64,000 bases of DNA from Puia dinghuensis (GCF_014642875.1 NZ_BMJC01000003.1:558001-622000); one strand, 5' to 3'. Numbered from the stretch's first letter, positions 24,257 to 32,678 are shown. The notes: generated from the letters alone by a model not told the origin. Program-made: numbers and translations.

Positions 24257-25519
24257 ATGAGTTCCCGAAATCTTCGCTTTGCCATCTCTGCCTTATCAAT
24301 TTTTATTGTAATCGCTTGCAGTAAATCAAGTTCGCAGTCGCCTGCTGGTTCCGGCGGGCCACCCAAACAAGATACCACCCAGGGCACGCAGGCTGCCATA
24401 GATGCTTCCAAAGTGAATCAGACCATCCGGGGTTTTGGTGGGGCGACAGTTTTCCTGGGCTCGCTGACCACAAGCGAGATGAATACCTTATATGGCAACT
24501 CAACTTCATCGCAATTGGGCCTCACGGTGTTGCGCATCCGGGTCGATCCGGGCGGACAGGCTAATTGGGGCACAGAGCTCGGAAATGCCCGGAAAGCGAT
24601 GGCCAACGGAGCTATCGTAATGGCAACACCCTGGTCACCTCCGGCCAATCTTAAAACCAACGGCAGCACTATCGGCGGAATGCTGGATACTGCTTCTTAC
24701 GCTGCCTATGCCAATTACCTGGATAGTTTTGCCACCTATATGTCTGCTAATGGCGCTCCCCTATACGCCATATCCGTCCAGAACGAACCCGATATCACCG
24801 TGACCTATGAGTCCTGCGACTGGACACCGCAGCAGATGTTCAATTTTGTAAAGAACAATGCACCCGCTATCAAGAACACGCGGCTTATTGCCTGCGAATC
24901 CTATCACTTCGATCAATCCTATACCGATGCCATCCTCAACGATTCGGTGGCAGCCTCGCACCTGTCGATCGTAGGCGGCCACATTTATGGCGGTGGACTG
25001 GCGCCTTATCCGCCGGCGGTGTCGGCGGGCAAAGAGATCTGGATGACCGAACACCTTGACACCAGCACGGACTGGAACGGCGCGCTGAACACCGCCAAAG
25101 AGATGAGCGATTGTATGGCTGTGGCCGGTTATAGTGTATACAACTGGTGGTATCTGAAAAGGTTCTATGGCCCGATCGACCAAAATGATAATCCGACTAA
25201 GAGAGGTTTTGTCATGGCCCAATTTTCCAAATATATAAGGCCGGGCTATCAAAGGGTCAATGTGCCCTACAACCCAACGAGCAATATTTATATCAGCGCT
25301 TACAAAGATGGTCCCAGCCTGGTCATCGTAGCAGTCAATATGGCAACGGTTGTTGTTAACCAACCTTTTTCGATCAGCGGAAGCACCCCGGCTTCCTTTA
25401 CGCCACATATCACGTCAGCCAGCAAGAGCCTTTCGACAGAAGGCGTGGTCAGTGTTGCCGGCGCATCGTTTAGCTATCCTCTCCCGGCCCAAAGCATTAC
25501 CACGCTGGTGTCGAATTAA
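24257..25519 (+). CDS. Secreted GH30 glycosidase, probable (glucurono)xylanase
   Basis: A 420-residue lipoprotein-type glycosidase. The signal peptide ends in a lipobox (FIVIACSK), so it should be anchored to a membrane, probably on the outer face. The barrel has the GH30 landmarks: TIRGFGGATVF near the N-terminus, the acid/base Glu in YAISVQNEPDI, and the nucleophile Glu in IWMTEHL. A C-terminal beta-domain ends SITTLVSN. The features are those of subfamily 8 (xylan-active). It is not in a SusC/D locus. The ATG at 24257 is chosen because the lipoprotein signal begins there; an upstream start at 24137 would bury it. Confidence 0.88.
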   Translation: MSSRNLRFAISALSIFIVIACSKSSSQSPAGSGGPPKQDTTQGTQAAIDASKVNQTIRGFGGATVFLGSLTTSEMNTLYGNSTSSQLGLTVLRIRVDPGGQANWGTELGNARKAMANGAIVMATPWSPPANLKTNGSTIGGMLDTASYAAYANYLDSFATYMSANGAPLYAISVQNEPDITVTYESCDWTPQQMFNFVKNNAPAIKNTRLIACESYHFDQSYTDAILNDSVAASHLSIVGGHIYGGGLAPYPPAVSAGKEIWMTEHLDTSTDWNGALNTAKEMSDCMAVAGYSVYNWWYLKRFYGPIDQNDNPTKRGFVMAQFSKYIRPGYQRVNVPYNPTSNIYISAYKDGPSLVIVAVNMATVVVNQPFSISGSTPASFTPHITSASKSLSTEGVVSVAGASFSYPLPAQSITTLVSN

Positions 25520-25914
25520 TGACCCATCGCGTGCCCGGAGATTGCGGCTAAGCCTGCACGCCGCTTGTGATAATAAATATAAGAACCGGCGATCAGCGCA
25601 AAGCCAATGAGCATAGGAGCCACCGTCAGCGGTGAGTCGCCCGAGGAAAGGCCGCAGAAAGTGGCGCCCGTCAGGTCGAATGTCAAGCCGGCGTAAACCC
25701 ATTCCTTGAGTCTGGGATAGTTGGGCAACAAAAGAGTGATGCACCCAAGCAGTTTGGCCGTACCAAGAAAGGGCAACAGGTAAGTCGGGAGGCTGAGGTG
25801 TTTGAACAAGGCGACGGCATCGCTGACCTTCAGGATATCGGGTATGGATCCTAATCCAAAAAATATGATCAGCAGGCCGGTGAGAATGCGGTGGATGATG
25901 ACAGTCTTTTTCAT
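25516..25914 (-). CDS. DoxX-like membrane protein
   Basis: A 132-residue protein with four hydrophobic helices, starting MKKTVIIHRILTGLLIIFFG. It contains PTYLLPFLGTAKLLGCITLLLPNYPRLKEW, the DoxX-like core (P-x-x-x-P-x-x-G-x-x-K). DoxX proteins are small membrane proteins linked to redox or thiol stress, but biochemical function here is unproven. A perfect TAGCTTTG promoter element lies 23 bases upstream. Its 3' end overlaps the GH30 stop by a few bases on the other strand. Confidence 0.8.
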   Translation of the reverse strand: MKKTVIIHRILTGLLIIFFGLGSIPDILKVSDAVALFKHLSLPTYLLPFLGTAKLLGCITLLLPNYPRLKEWVYAGLTFDLTGATFCGLSSGDSPLTVAPMLIGFALIAGSYIYYHKRRAGLAAISGHAMGH

Positions 25915-25937
25915 AATGTTATATTTTTTCGTTGATA

Positions 25938-25945
25938 CAAAGCTA
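25938..25945 (-). promoter_or_regulatory. DoxX promoter -7 element
   Basis: TAGCTTTG on the minus strand, an exact consensus match, with a TTG about 20 bases upstream. The leader of about 17-20 bases before the ATG is A-rich. Confidence 0.6.
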
Positions 25946-26060
25946 TTGCCTGTCTCAACAATCGGCAATCCGGTATTACGACAAAAGAAGGGCATTTTGC
26001 GACAGAAAAAGTTACTGACACTTAATGCGGGCGAAGGTCAAAATTAGTGAAATTGCATCC

Positions 26061-27479
26061 ATGCGTCAATACCTTTCACCCTTCTGCCTGACTTTACTAC
26101 TCCTCGCAATGCTGGCTTGTCATAAAGACCATCCGGCGCCGGTGCCTCCACCGCCTTCGTCGGAGAAGGACATTACGCTATTCGAACTGAAGAAAGCAGA
26201 CAACCCTACTGTTCTGACTGCGGATGTTATCGGGGTTTTTGTGAACGATACCATCCAACTAAACCTGCCGGCACAGACGCCTGTTACTTCGCTTGTTCCT
26301 TTTATAACGATCATTGGTAAATCGGTCGCTCCGGCGGCTGGTTCACCGCAAGATTTTACATCCGGCGTTACTTACACGGTCACAGCCGATGATGGCAGCA
26401 CCAAGACATTTAAGGTGGTGGTAAATCACAAAAGCGCACTATATGTAACAGATGGAACCGGTAAACTGACATGTCTGGACCCCATAACCAGTGGGGTCAA
26501 CTGGACCTATCAATGTGGCACTACATCGTTGTCATGCCCAACTGCCGGCAACGGCATGGTATTTACAACCGGCTATGACGGATTGTATGCGGTGAATGCA
26601 AACAACGGATCACTGGCATGGAAGATGTCTTTTACAGCGTTGAGGGATACATTTAATATAAAATCGCCTGGCCCGGCTTTTCCAGTACCGATATTTGTAA
26701 ATGGCACTATTTATGGAAGTTTTGCCGATGGGACTGTAAGGGCCGTCGACGCTAAGACCGGAACGGTAAAATGGTCTTTTACAACAAACTTTCCCTTCCA
26801 CTCGGGGCCGACATTGTACAATTCGAGCTTATATGTCGGCGGTGTGGATGGCTACTTGTATTCAATCGATGCCAATACCGGCGCGCAAAATTGGCGGTTC
26901 AAGGGCAGCGGCGATCCCTTCATCGAGAATCCCCTGGTCCTGAACAATATTGTATATATAGGTTCCCAAGGTGCCTACTTTTATGCAGTCCAGGCCAATA
27001 GCGGAAATCTGGTATGGGATAATACTGATTATTTAGCAAATGCCAGTCCTGCTGCCGGCAACGGGATTATATATACGGCTCCTGAAAATTTGATCATTGC
27101 GACCGATCCGTTGACTGGTACGCAAAAATGGTACGTCGATCATGACACAGTGGGACCAGACTACAACGGGATGTCCAGTCCATACGTAGCCAATGGGAAA
27201 GTATTTGTCGGCAGCATCAATGGCCACGTTTATGCGCATGACGCTACAAATGGCCACTCTCTATGGTCTTATAATGTTGGGTATTATATTTTTTCCAGTC
27301 CGGTAGTAGCCAATGGGAGATTGTATATAACGGATATGTATGGTCATGTAATCGTATTGAACACGGCCGACGGAAGTTCCGTATGGACGTCCAACGTCGG
27401 GCAATTCGCCTCCAGTATATGTCTGATCGACTCCAGCGGGACTACCTATCATCCTGCGGAATCCGGCGAGCAGAATTAA
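26061..27479 (+). CDS. PQQ-like beta-propeller lipoprotein
   Basis: A 472-residue surface lipoprotein. The signal peptide MRQYLSPFCLTLLLLAML ends in a lipobox cysteine (LACHK). Residues of about 35-130 form an Ig-like N-terminal domain resembling those before propellers (ITLFELKKADNP and TYTVTADDGSTKTFKVVVNH). The rest has about seven PQQ/PQQ_2-type blades with the repeating pattern LYAVNANNGSLAWK, VRAVDAKTGTVKWSF, LYSIDANTGAQNWRF and VYAHDATNGHSLWSY. No PQQ-dehydrogenase ligand set is evident, so the propeller is probably a binding scaffold rather than an enzyme. It stands alone. Confidence 0.82.
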   Translation: MRQYLSPFCLTLLLLAMLACHKDHPAPVPPPPSSEKDITLFELKKADNPTVLTADVIGVFVNDTIQLNLPAQTPVTSLVPFITIIGKSVAPAAGSPQDFTSGVTYTVTADDGSTKTFKVVVNHKSALYVTDGTGKLTCLDPITSGVNWTYQCGTTSLSCPTAGNGMVFTTGYDGLYAVNANNGSLAWKMSFTALRDTFNIKSPGPAFPVPIFVNGTIYGSFADGTVRAVDAKTGTVKWSFTTNFPFHSGPTLYNSSLYVGGVDGYLYSIDANTGAQNWRFKGSGDPFIENPLVLNNIVYIGSQGAYFYAVQANSGNLVWDNTDYLANASPAAGNGIIYTAPENLIIATDPLTGTQKWYVDHDTVGPDYNGMSSPYVANGKVFVGSINGHVYAHDATNGHSLWSYNVGYYIFSSPVVANGRLYITDMYGHVIVLNTADGSSVWTSNVGQFASSICLIDSSGTTYHPAESGEQN

Positions 27480-27505
27480 GAATCGGTTATTTTAAATCCG
27501 GGAAA

Positions 27506-28396
27506 TTAATATCCGCCTGTTTTAGCCGGGTAAAGCCCTATTGTATTGCGAAAGGTCTGTGGCGAGATCCCGGTCTGCCTCCGGAAGAATCGGCTAAAGT
27601 AAAACTCGTCATCGTATCCTAGCTCGAAGGCAATTTCCTTAACCGGTTTGGCCGTAAGATAAAGTTCGCGCTTGGCTTCGATGATCAATCGGTCTGCGAT
27701 CAGATTGGTAAGGGTCTTCTTGAAATGGAGCTTGCTCAGCCGGTTTAGAGTGGATGTCGTTGAATGGAGAAGACCGGCATATCCGGACGCATTGTGAATT
27801 TTTCTGAAATGCACTTCAATCTCTTCCTTCAGGGCAGTGGCCAGCGGCGCAGCCGCCTGGGTTTCGACAGCTTCCTTTTGTTGATCGATCTTGATTCGGG
27901 ATGCATTGATCAAAAAAATCTTAAGATAAGAGATCAATACATCCTGATCCGGATCACTATGACCATTCATTTCGTCTCTCATCTGCTTCGTGAGCATCAC
28001 CTGTGCATCGGCTTCTGCGGGTGTCAGCCTGACCAACGGCGTATCGTACAAGTTATTAAAAAGTACGCCATTGCAGGACACGTCCTGCCGATGTTTAAAG
28101 AGGCAAAAAAAGGAAGGAGTGAACTGGATCAGAATTCCTTTGAATTCGCCCTTAGATCTTATCATCATTGTTTGATATAAGGAGAAAGTAAGCAGGGCAG
28201 GCTCATTAAATTCATATTCAGCGCCATCTCTTATGGCGAAGCCTACGCCCCGGAGGACAAGTAACATTGAAAAGCAGGGATATTGCCTGGGAGAGGCAAA
28301 ATCACCGACCTCCCCGAATGTCGATAAGTTTAAAGCTGCATCTCCGGTTCGCTGATCTACCAGCTTTACTGCATATGGTGTGGCATTCTCCATCAT
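27506..28396 (-). CDS. AraC-family transcriptional regulator
   Basis: A 296-residue regulator with an N-terminal cupin sensor (residues 20-110, YPCFSMLLVLRGVGFAI) and a C-terminal AraC HTH ending GYDDEFYFSRFFRRQTGISPQ. It is a paralogue of the AraC gene at 36411: both share the FF-C-x-F-x-H segment and ISYLKIFLI. The start ATG (followed by a second ATG) lies four bases after a perfect TACCTTTG, predicting a leaderless transcript. The flanking genes are transcribed away or separately, so its target is unclear; the DUF1348-like gene upstream is a candidate. Confidence 0.9.
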   Translation of the reverse strand: MMENATPYAVKLVDQRTGDAALNLSTFGEVGDFASPRQYPCFSMLLVLRGVGFAIRDGAEYEFNEPALLTFSLYQTMMIRSKGEFKGILIQFTPSFFCLFKHRQDVSCNGVLFNNLYDTPLVRLTPAEADAQVMLTKQMRDEMNGHSDPDQDVLISYLKIFLINASRIKIDQQKEAVETQAAAPLATALKEEIEVHFRKIHNASGYAGLLHSTTSTLNRLSKLHFKKTLTNLIADRLIIEAKRELYLTAKPVKEIAFELGYDDEFYFSRFFRRQTGISPQTFRNTIGLYPAKTGGY

Positions 28397-28400
28397 CGAT

Positions 28401-28408
28401 CAAAGGTA
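28401..28408 (-). promoter_or_regulatory. -7 promoter element, leaderless arrangement
   Basis: TACCTTTG on the minus strand, then ATCG and the ATG of the AraC gene; the TA-to-start distance is 12. Confidence 0.65.
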
Positions 28409-28477
28409 AAACAAAAGCGTCTCGAGCCGCTTCTGTCTGACTTTCGAAATTAGTCGTCAACCCGGTCTCCGTCGGAA

Positions 28478-28897
28478 TTAAGGCAGTTTCCGCTCGTTGG
28501 TTGTGACCGTAATAACCTCCTGGCTGGCGAATCGCCTTTCGATCTGTCCGCTCTCATTGAACTGCAGCACCTGTACTCCATAAGCATGAAACCATTGCCC
28601 GGATTGGTCTCTCCATTCCGCTTCGAACCTGACGGCCATGCGGGCTTTCAAGGCTCCCCACAGATCCAACTTTAGCCGAAGATCCGACTGATGGGCGAGT
28701 TTCTGTACCAGAAAGCTTTTCAGTTGGTTCTTGTCATTGACAAATGCAGCCCCGTCGCGCATTTCGATATTGTCGGCATACCCTTCAGAAATTCGCTCCG
28801 GATCACGCGTATTCCAGGCTTCTTCTTCAAATTTCAGCCGTTCTGCGGCCATATCCATATCCCAGGGTGGCGTAGGAAATTGAATTGCTTTGTTCAT
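28478..28897 (-). CDS. DUF1348-like, NTF2/SnoaL-fold protein
   Basis: A 139-residue protein of the SnoaL/NTF2-like fold. It has the DUF1348 pattern AWNTRDPERISEGYADNIEMR near the N-terminus and RFEAEWRDQSGQWFHAYGVQ in the second half. The closest family members I recall begin with the same AWNTRDPERV motif and have no established activity. The leader of about 20 bases carries a TAGTTTTG -7 element at its 5' end. It is upstream of, and in the same direction as, the AraC gene. Confidence 0.82.
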   Translation of the reverse strand: MNKAIQFPTPPWDMDMAAERLKFEEEAWNTRDPERISEGYADNIEMRDGAAFVNDKNQLKSFLVQKLAHQSDLRLKLDLWGALKARMAVRFEAEWRDQSGQWFHAYGVQVLQFNESGQIERRFASQEVITVTTNERKLP

Positions 28898-28917
28898 AAA
28901 TAATCGTTTTAATAATA

Positions 28918-28925
28918 CAAAACTA
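28918..28925 (-). promoter_or_regulatory. DUF1348-like gene promoter -7 element
   Basis: TAGTTTTG on the minus strand, an exact TAnnTTTG match about 20 bases before the ATG. Confidence 0.5.
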
Positions 28926-28998
28926 CTCGCCTTCCGAAGTCAGGAACATGGATAGAAAAGCCATTCGCATGGACAATTTCGAAGCAACGAAAAAGTAA

Positions 28999-29024
28999 GG
29001 CCGCCTCATATTTCTGAGACGGCC
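28999..29024 (-). terminator. Probable terminator of the DsbA-like gene
   Basis: GGCCGCCTCA and TGAGACGGCC pair with one mismatch around a 6-base loop. On the minus strand TTACTTTTTC follows. It lies 48 bases after the DsbA-like stop. Confidence 0.55.
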
Positions 29025-29071
29025 TCATTTGCCTAACCCTAAAACCAACCTGTGAAGTCGTTGTTGTTCAT

Positions 29072-29632
29072 CTAAGTTTTCCTGACTGACCTTTCTATTG
29101 TTTTACATTCAAATTGGTTGATATTTTGCAATGCCGAGTATAAATTCTCAAAATCATTAAAGCCATTATACCGGGCGCCATTGATGAAGAAAGTGGGGCT
29201 GCTGTCCACCCCGCCTCTTACTCCACCCTCGAAATCGCTGATGACTTTCCGGAATAATTTCCGGTGTTCCCGGCAGTCCTCAAATGCGCAGGTATCAAGA
29301 TCGATCTCCCTGGCGAATTCACTGAAAGAGGTTCGTGTCAGGAATTTTTGGTTTTCATAGATTATATCATGCATGTACCAAAACTTCCCCTGCAACGCCG
29401 CGGACTCAGTAGCCACGGCAGCCTCCAGGGAGAGCGGGTGCCGGGTGGGTATCGGGTAGTGGCGATAGACGAATTTGAGGCGGTCGCCAAAGGAGTCCAG
29501 TAACCATTTGATCACCGGATAAACATCGGCGCAGTGCTCACATTGGAAGTCGCCATACTGAATGAGTTCCAGCGGAGCGCGCGGGCAGCCAAGATAATGA
29601 TCGTAGTCCGTTCTGAAGTTTGGATGTAACAT
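29072..29632 (-). CDS. DsbA-family thioredoxin-fold protein
   Basis: A 186-residue protein with the thioredoxin-like DsbA/FrnE fold. The active site is GDFQCEHCADVYPVIKWL (CEHC, about residues 32-35). The alpha-helical insertion follows, and a cis-proline loop lies in GVDSSPTFFINGARYNG. No signal peptide is seen, so it should act in the cytosol, like the group often fused to NhaA antiporters. It probably reduces or isomerises disulfides or acts in oxidative defence. It is a single gene with a hairpin terminator. Confidence 0.85.
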   Translation of the reverse strand: MLHPNFRTDYDHYLGCPRAPLELIQYGDFQCEHCADVYPVIKWLLDSFGDRLKFVYRHYPIPTRHPLSLEAAVATESAALQGKFWYMHDIIYENQKFLTRTSFSEFAREIDLDTCAFEDCREHRKLFRKVISDFEGGVRGGVDSSPTFFINGARYNGFNDFENLYSALQNINQFECKTIERSVRKT

Positions 29633-29796
29633 ACCGTTAGATTACTATTTGCATGCCAGAATATAAGCAATTAGTTACCATGGAGATGTGGACTATTTCG
29701 GTTGGGCGGGATGACGAAATACCGTCTTTTCGATACGTTTTATCGAAATATCAAAAACATTCATTCTTTTTCACACACCCCGCAAATAGATAGACA

Positions 29797-29820
29797 CAAA
29801 AAAGCCCCGGTCGCGGGGCC
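29797..29820 (-). terminator. Rho-independent terminator
   Basis: On the minus strand GCCCCG and CGGGGC form a perfect stem followed by TTTTTTG. It is placed 36 bases after the stop of the lipoprotein gene at 29856. Confidence 0.8.
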
Positions 29821-29855
29821 GCTTCCGGAGCTTGATCTTTAAACCCCCAAACTGA

Positions 29856-30581
29856 TCAAAAGCACACGATCTTCGAGCTCGTCAACGAATCGTGATCATC
29901 CTTTTTTACCAGCAAGAAGATCTTATCTCCCGAACTGGGCTTTTTGCTCGAGACCTTGTACTCCACCACCGGCGTTCCGGGGGGGACATTTACCGTTCTT
30001 GCATGTCCCTGATATTGGAGCGTCAGTGATGTCGTGTCTGCTTCCGATACGCTTCCGTTCGACATCCGGGAAGCACCGCTGTTGGCTATGTCGGAAGCCG
30101 AGCCATTGGTCATGCGACCGGGGCTTTCGGCTCCTTTGTCGGCAGGCAGCATGAAGCTTCCCTCGTTCAACCCGCGCAATTCTTCCGGCAGTATCAGCAC
30201 CTGGACAGCCTGATCTGGTTGGTCGGGTTGTTTTTTACTGATCACACCGATATACTCCGAACTCTTTACATTAGCGAGGCTGCTGGGTGACGGAGCATAG
30301 ATGCGAAGCGAGTCCGTCAATTTGATGAATACTGGTTTGTCGCCTGCGGAGATTTCAACCTGATTATCGGCGTATTTAACCACATTGCCAATTGCTCCGC
30401 TAAAACCGTTGGGATTGGTTGGCGGAACTATTTCATCAGCTGACTTTGAAGTACTATCCGCAGGCGCCGTAGCATGTGCATTCGACTCGTTTGAAGTACA
30501 ACCGTTTGTCAGGATAAAGGCCAGGGATAGAGCTAACAAGGTGCTTCGTGATTGCAAATTTGTTTTGAATTGCTTTTTCAT
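29856..30581 (-). CDS. Hypothetical lipoprotein, 241 residues
   Basis: I do not recognise a named family. A basic start (MKKQFKTNLQSRS) and hydrophobic segment end in a lipobox (LTNGCTSN), so it should be a membrane-anchored lipoprotein. Two beta-rich segments flank a low-complexity linker: residues 60-130 (GAIGNVVKYADNQVEISAG) and 185-235. The linker carries an imperfect duplication of the RMTNGSASD/RMSNGSVSE type. The layout resembles DUF5666-like domain pairs, but I cannot confirm it. It is followed by a good terminator. Confidence 0.7.
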   Translation of the reverse strand: MKKQFKTNLQSRSTLLALSLAFILTNGCTSNESNAHATAPADSTSKSADEIVPPTNPNGFSGAIGNVVKYADNQVEISAGDKPVFIKLTDSLRIYAPSPSSLANVKSSEYIGVISKKQPDQPDQAVQVLILPEELRGLNEGSFMLPADKGAESPGRMTNGSASDIANSGASRMSNGSVSEADTTSLTLQYQGHARTVNVPPGTPVVEYKVSSKKPSSGDKIFLLVKKDDHDSLTSSKIVCF

Positions 30582-30630
30582 CTTTCTTATTTTAAACTGT
30601 CGCTTGAATATATAATGCCGGATTGAGAAG

Positions 30631-30930
30631 TTATTTCGCCTTCACTGCGAGCAGGTCGACCTGCTCGATCACGGGAGGCTGAGACAACAACTCGGGGACT
30701 TTGGCCACCAATGCAGCAGCAATAGGTCCATTCAAATGCGCCTGCCTGCCTTCTTCCTTCTCGAAGGTGTCAAAAATTCCATACGTGGAGGGACCGATAC
30801 GGAGAGCGAACCAGTGGATGGTGCCCGGTTCATTCTGTGCCATCGGGAGTGAAGTGGTGAGAAGTTCTTCCAGCTCTTTTTCTTTGCCTGGCTTGGCTTC
30901 CAGCCTTACCAGTAATGATAACTTGACCAT
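30631..30930 (-). CDS. Antibiotic biosynthesis monooxygenase (ABM)-domain protein
   Basis: A 99-residue ferredoxin-like-fold ABM protein: SLLVRLEAKPGKEKELEELL at the start, PGTIHWFALR in the middle, and YGIFDTFEKEEGRQAHLNG with the conserved DTF/EGR segment. Members are cofactor-free quinol monooxygenases or haem-degrading enzymes; the sequence favours the YgiN-type quinol group. The promoter is a perfect TACCTTTG with a Crp-type palindrome centred 29.5 bp upstream of it, so this gene belongs to the regulon proposed for the region. It is divergent from the alpha/beta hydrolase. Confidence 0.85.
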   Translation of the reverse strand: MVKLSLLVRLEAKPGKEKELEELLTTSLPMAQNEPGTIHWFALRIGPSTYGIFDTFEKEEGRQAHLNGPIAAALVAKVPELLSQPPVIEQVDLLAVKAK

Positions 30931-30964
30931 AAAATTGAGTTTAATTAATCAGTAAATTTCGAGT

Positions 30965-30972
30965 CAAAGGTA
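30965..30972 (-). promoter_or_regulatory. ABM gene promoter -7 element
   Basis: TACCTTTG on the minus strand, an exact match, about 35 bases before the ATG. Confidence 0.6.
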
Positions 30973-30993
30973 TTGACGCGTATAGTTAGATTT

Positions 30994-31009
30994 AGTGACC
31001 TGGATCACT
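30994..31009. promoter_or_regulatory. Crp/Fnr-type binding site
   Basis: AGTGACCTGGATCACT has perfect half-sites AGTGA and TCACT with a 6-base spacer, and a core (reverse complement GTGATCCAGGTCAC) shared with the sites at 34809 and 38212. It is centred 29.5 bp from the TA of the ABM -7 element, roughly -44 from the predicted transcript start. Confidence 0.7.
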
Positions 31010-31115
31010 ATTTGAACGATTACGACATGTCAAATAATTTTACGATTTCACGAAATAACATTTTCCGGATAACCCAGTAAAGAGGATAAGTATTTGATTG
31101 CTAATTGGCAAAGTG

Positions 31116-31132
31116 TTGGCACGAAAGTGGGA
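31116..31132 (+). promoter_or_regulatory. Candidate sigma-54 (-24/-12) promoter
   Basis: TTGGCACG is a perfect -24 element. After AAAG the -12 position reads TGGGA where TTGCA or TTGCT is expected, so the conserved GC is GG. The spacing between the two GG/GC pairs is the required 10 bases. The predicted leader to the hydrolase ATG at 31168 is about 25 bases. Confidence 0.4.
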
Positions 31133-31167
31133 TTTACCAGGCCCTAATAATTAAAATCACTTCCATT

Positions 31168-32082
31168 ATGTACTCATTCAAAAAACTGAGATCGTTACCG
31201 TTTTATCTATTGTCGGCTATTGCCAGTTTGCTCTTACACGCCCCGGCGGATGCTCAGCAAATAAGCCACCCTGAATATATCGAGGTGGCAAAAAATGTTC
31301 GTCTTCACGTTACGGATATCGGTAAGGGTCGACCTATAGTCCTTATTCACGGTTTCCCATTAAGTGACGAAATGTACGAATACCAGTACGGGGCACTTGC
31401 CAAAGCCGGCTTCAGAGCTATCGGAATCACCATGAGAGGTTTCGGCCACTCGGACAAACCTGGCGCAGGGTATAACTACGATACTTATGCAGATGACATT
31501 AAGTCGGTGCTTGATCAACTCCAATTAGATAACGCCGTACTCGGTGGGTTTTCAATGGGTGGCGCCATAGCGATCCATTACATGAACCGGCATCACGGAT
31601 CCCATGTAGGCAAGTTGGCATTGTTCGCTGCTGCGGCGCCTTGCTGGACAAAACAACCTGACTTTCCGTACAGCTTTTTTACCAAAGAGGACATCAACCA
31701 GCTTATTGAACTGGCCAGCGTCAACCGCCCGGCCCTGTATGAGGAGTTCGGAAAAAAGTTCACAGCAACAAGCACATCTGTACCCGCGGGCATTGCCGCC
31801 TGGTTGGGTACAATAAATTTGAAGGCTTCCGGCTTTGCTGTTCAGCAAATGCTAATGGTTTTGCGTGACGCCGACGAACGGGAAAGTTTGAAAGCGATAA
31901 AAGTCAATACCTTGATCCTTCAGGGACGTTTGGACAGCATCGTGAGTTATCAATTAGCCGAACAGCTCAACAAGGCTATTCCTAATTCAAAACTCGTTCC
32001 TTTCGAAAAAAGCGGCCATGCATTATTTGTGGAAGAAGCTGATAAATTCAACAAAGAGCTAATAGAATTTGCAGGTAACTAA
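31168..32082 (+). CDS. Exported alpha/beta hydrolase (chloroperoxidase/epoxide-hydrolase-like)
   Basis: A 304-residue alpha/beta hydrolase with a cleavable signal peptide (MYSFKKLRSLPFYLLSAIASLLLHAPADAQ, cut near ADAQQ), so it is periplasmic or secreted. IVLIHGFPLS forms the oxyanion loop and GGFSMGG holds the nucleophile Ser. GRLDSIVSYQ gives the acid Asp and KSGHALFVEE the His. RGFGHSDKPG is typical of the non-haem haloperoxidase/esterase group. The Crp regulator gene starts 17 bases downstream, suggesting an operon. A sigma-54-like element lies upstream. Substrate unknown. Confidence 0.88.
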   Translation: MYSFKKLRSLPFYLLSAIASLLLHAPADAQQISHPEYIEVAKNVRLHVTDIGKGRPIVLIHGFPLSDEMYEYQYGALAKAGFRAIGITMRGFGHSDKPGAGYNYDTYADDIKSVLDQLQLDNAVLGGFSMGGAIAIHYMNRHHGSHVGKLALFAAAAPCWTKQPDFPYSFFTKEDINQLIELASVNRPALYEEFGKKFTATSTSVPAGIAAWLGTINLKASGFAVQQMLMVLRDADERESLKAIKVNTLILQGRLDSIVSYQLAEQLNKAIPNSKLVPFEKSGHALFVEEADKFNKELIEFAGN

Positions 32083-32099
32083 TTCACCAGGTATATACA

Positions 32100-32672
32100 A
32101 TGGAAGCCAAAGAGATATTAAAAACTCATGTGGCTAAATTTGCCTCGTTGAGTGATGAGCAGTTTGAATTATTTCTCTCCTTTTTCAAAAGACAGAGTTT
32201 TAAAAAGGGACAGGCAATAATCAGTGTGGGAGATGCAGTCAATTGCGAATATTTCGTGATTTCCGGCTGCCTGAAATCCTTCTTTATCAACGATAATCTT
32301 AAAATGCTCATCCTGCAGTTTGCCATGCCAACCTGGTGGGCCTCCGATTACTATGCTTTGTATAATCATACCAGGGCTACGATAAGCGTTGACTGTATTA
32401 CTGATACGGAAGTGCTTTGTCTTAGCAATGCTCACAGGGAAAACCTATGTAACGAACTTCGCGGGGCGGAATATTTTTTCCGGTGGCGAACCAATAGAGG
32501 CTATGTCGCAGCTCAAAAAAGACTGCTGTCCATCATGAATAATGATATTAAATGCCGGTACGAGGAGCTCTTAAGGGTGTACCCGGAACTCTATAATATT
32601 GTGCCGAAAAACCTGATAGCCGCTTATTTAGGCGTTTCCAGGGAAACACTCAGCCGACTATACCAGGTGTGA
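32100..32672 (+). CDS. Crp/Fnr-family transcriptional regulator (copy 1)
   Basis: A 190-residue regulator with a cyclic-nucleotide-binding-like beta-roll (residues 15-115, FKKGQAIISVGDAVNCEYFVISGCLKSF) and a C-terminal HTH ending NLIAAYLGVSRETLSRLY. The cAMP-contacting RAAT-type motif is not evident, and there is no Fnr-type N-terminal cysteine cluster; scattered Cys residues exist (Cys45, Cys53). It is about 85-90% identical to the gene at 34196, including 5' flanking bases (TATACAATGGAAGCCAAAGA). The pair therefore arose by recent duplication around the cytochrome/molybdoprotein genes. It is the likely binder of the palindromes nearby. Confidence 0.9.
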   Translation: MEAKEILKTHVAKFASLSDEQFELFLSFFKRQSFKKGQAIISVGDAVNCEYFVISGCLKSFFINDNLKMLILQFAMPTWWASDYYALYNHTRATISVDCITDTEVLCLSNAHRENLCNELRGAEYFFRWRTNRGYVAAQKRLLSIMNNDIKCRYEELLRVYPELYNIVPKNLIAAYLGVSRETLSRLYQV

Positions 32673-32678
32673 AATGTC

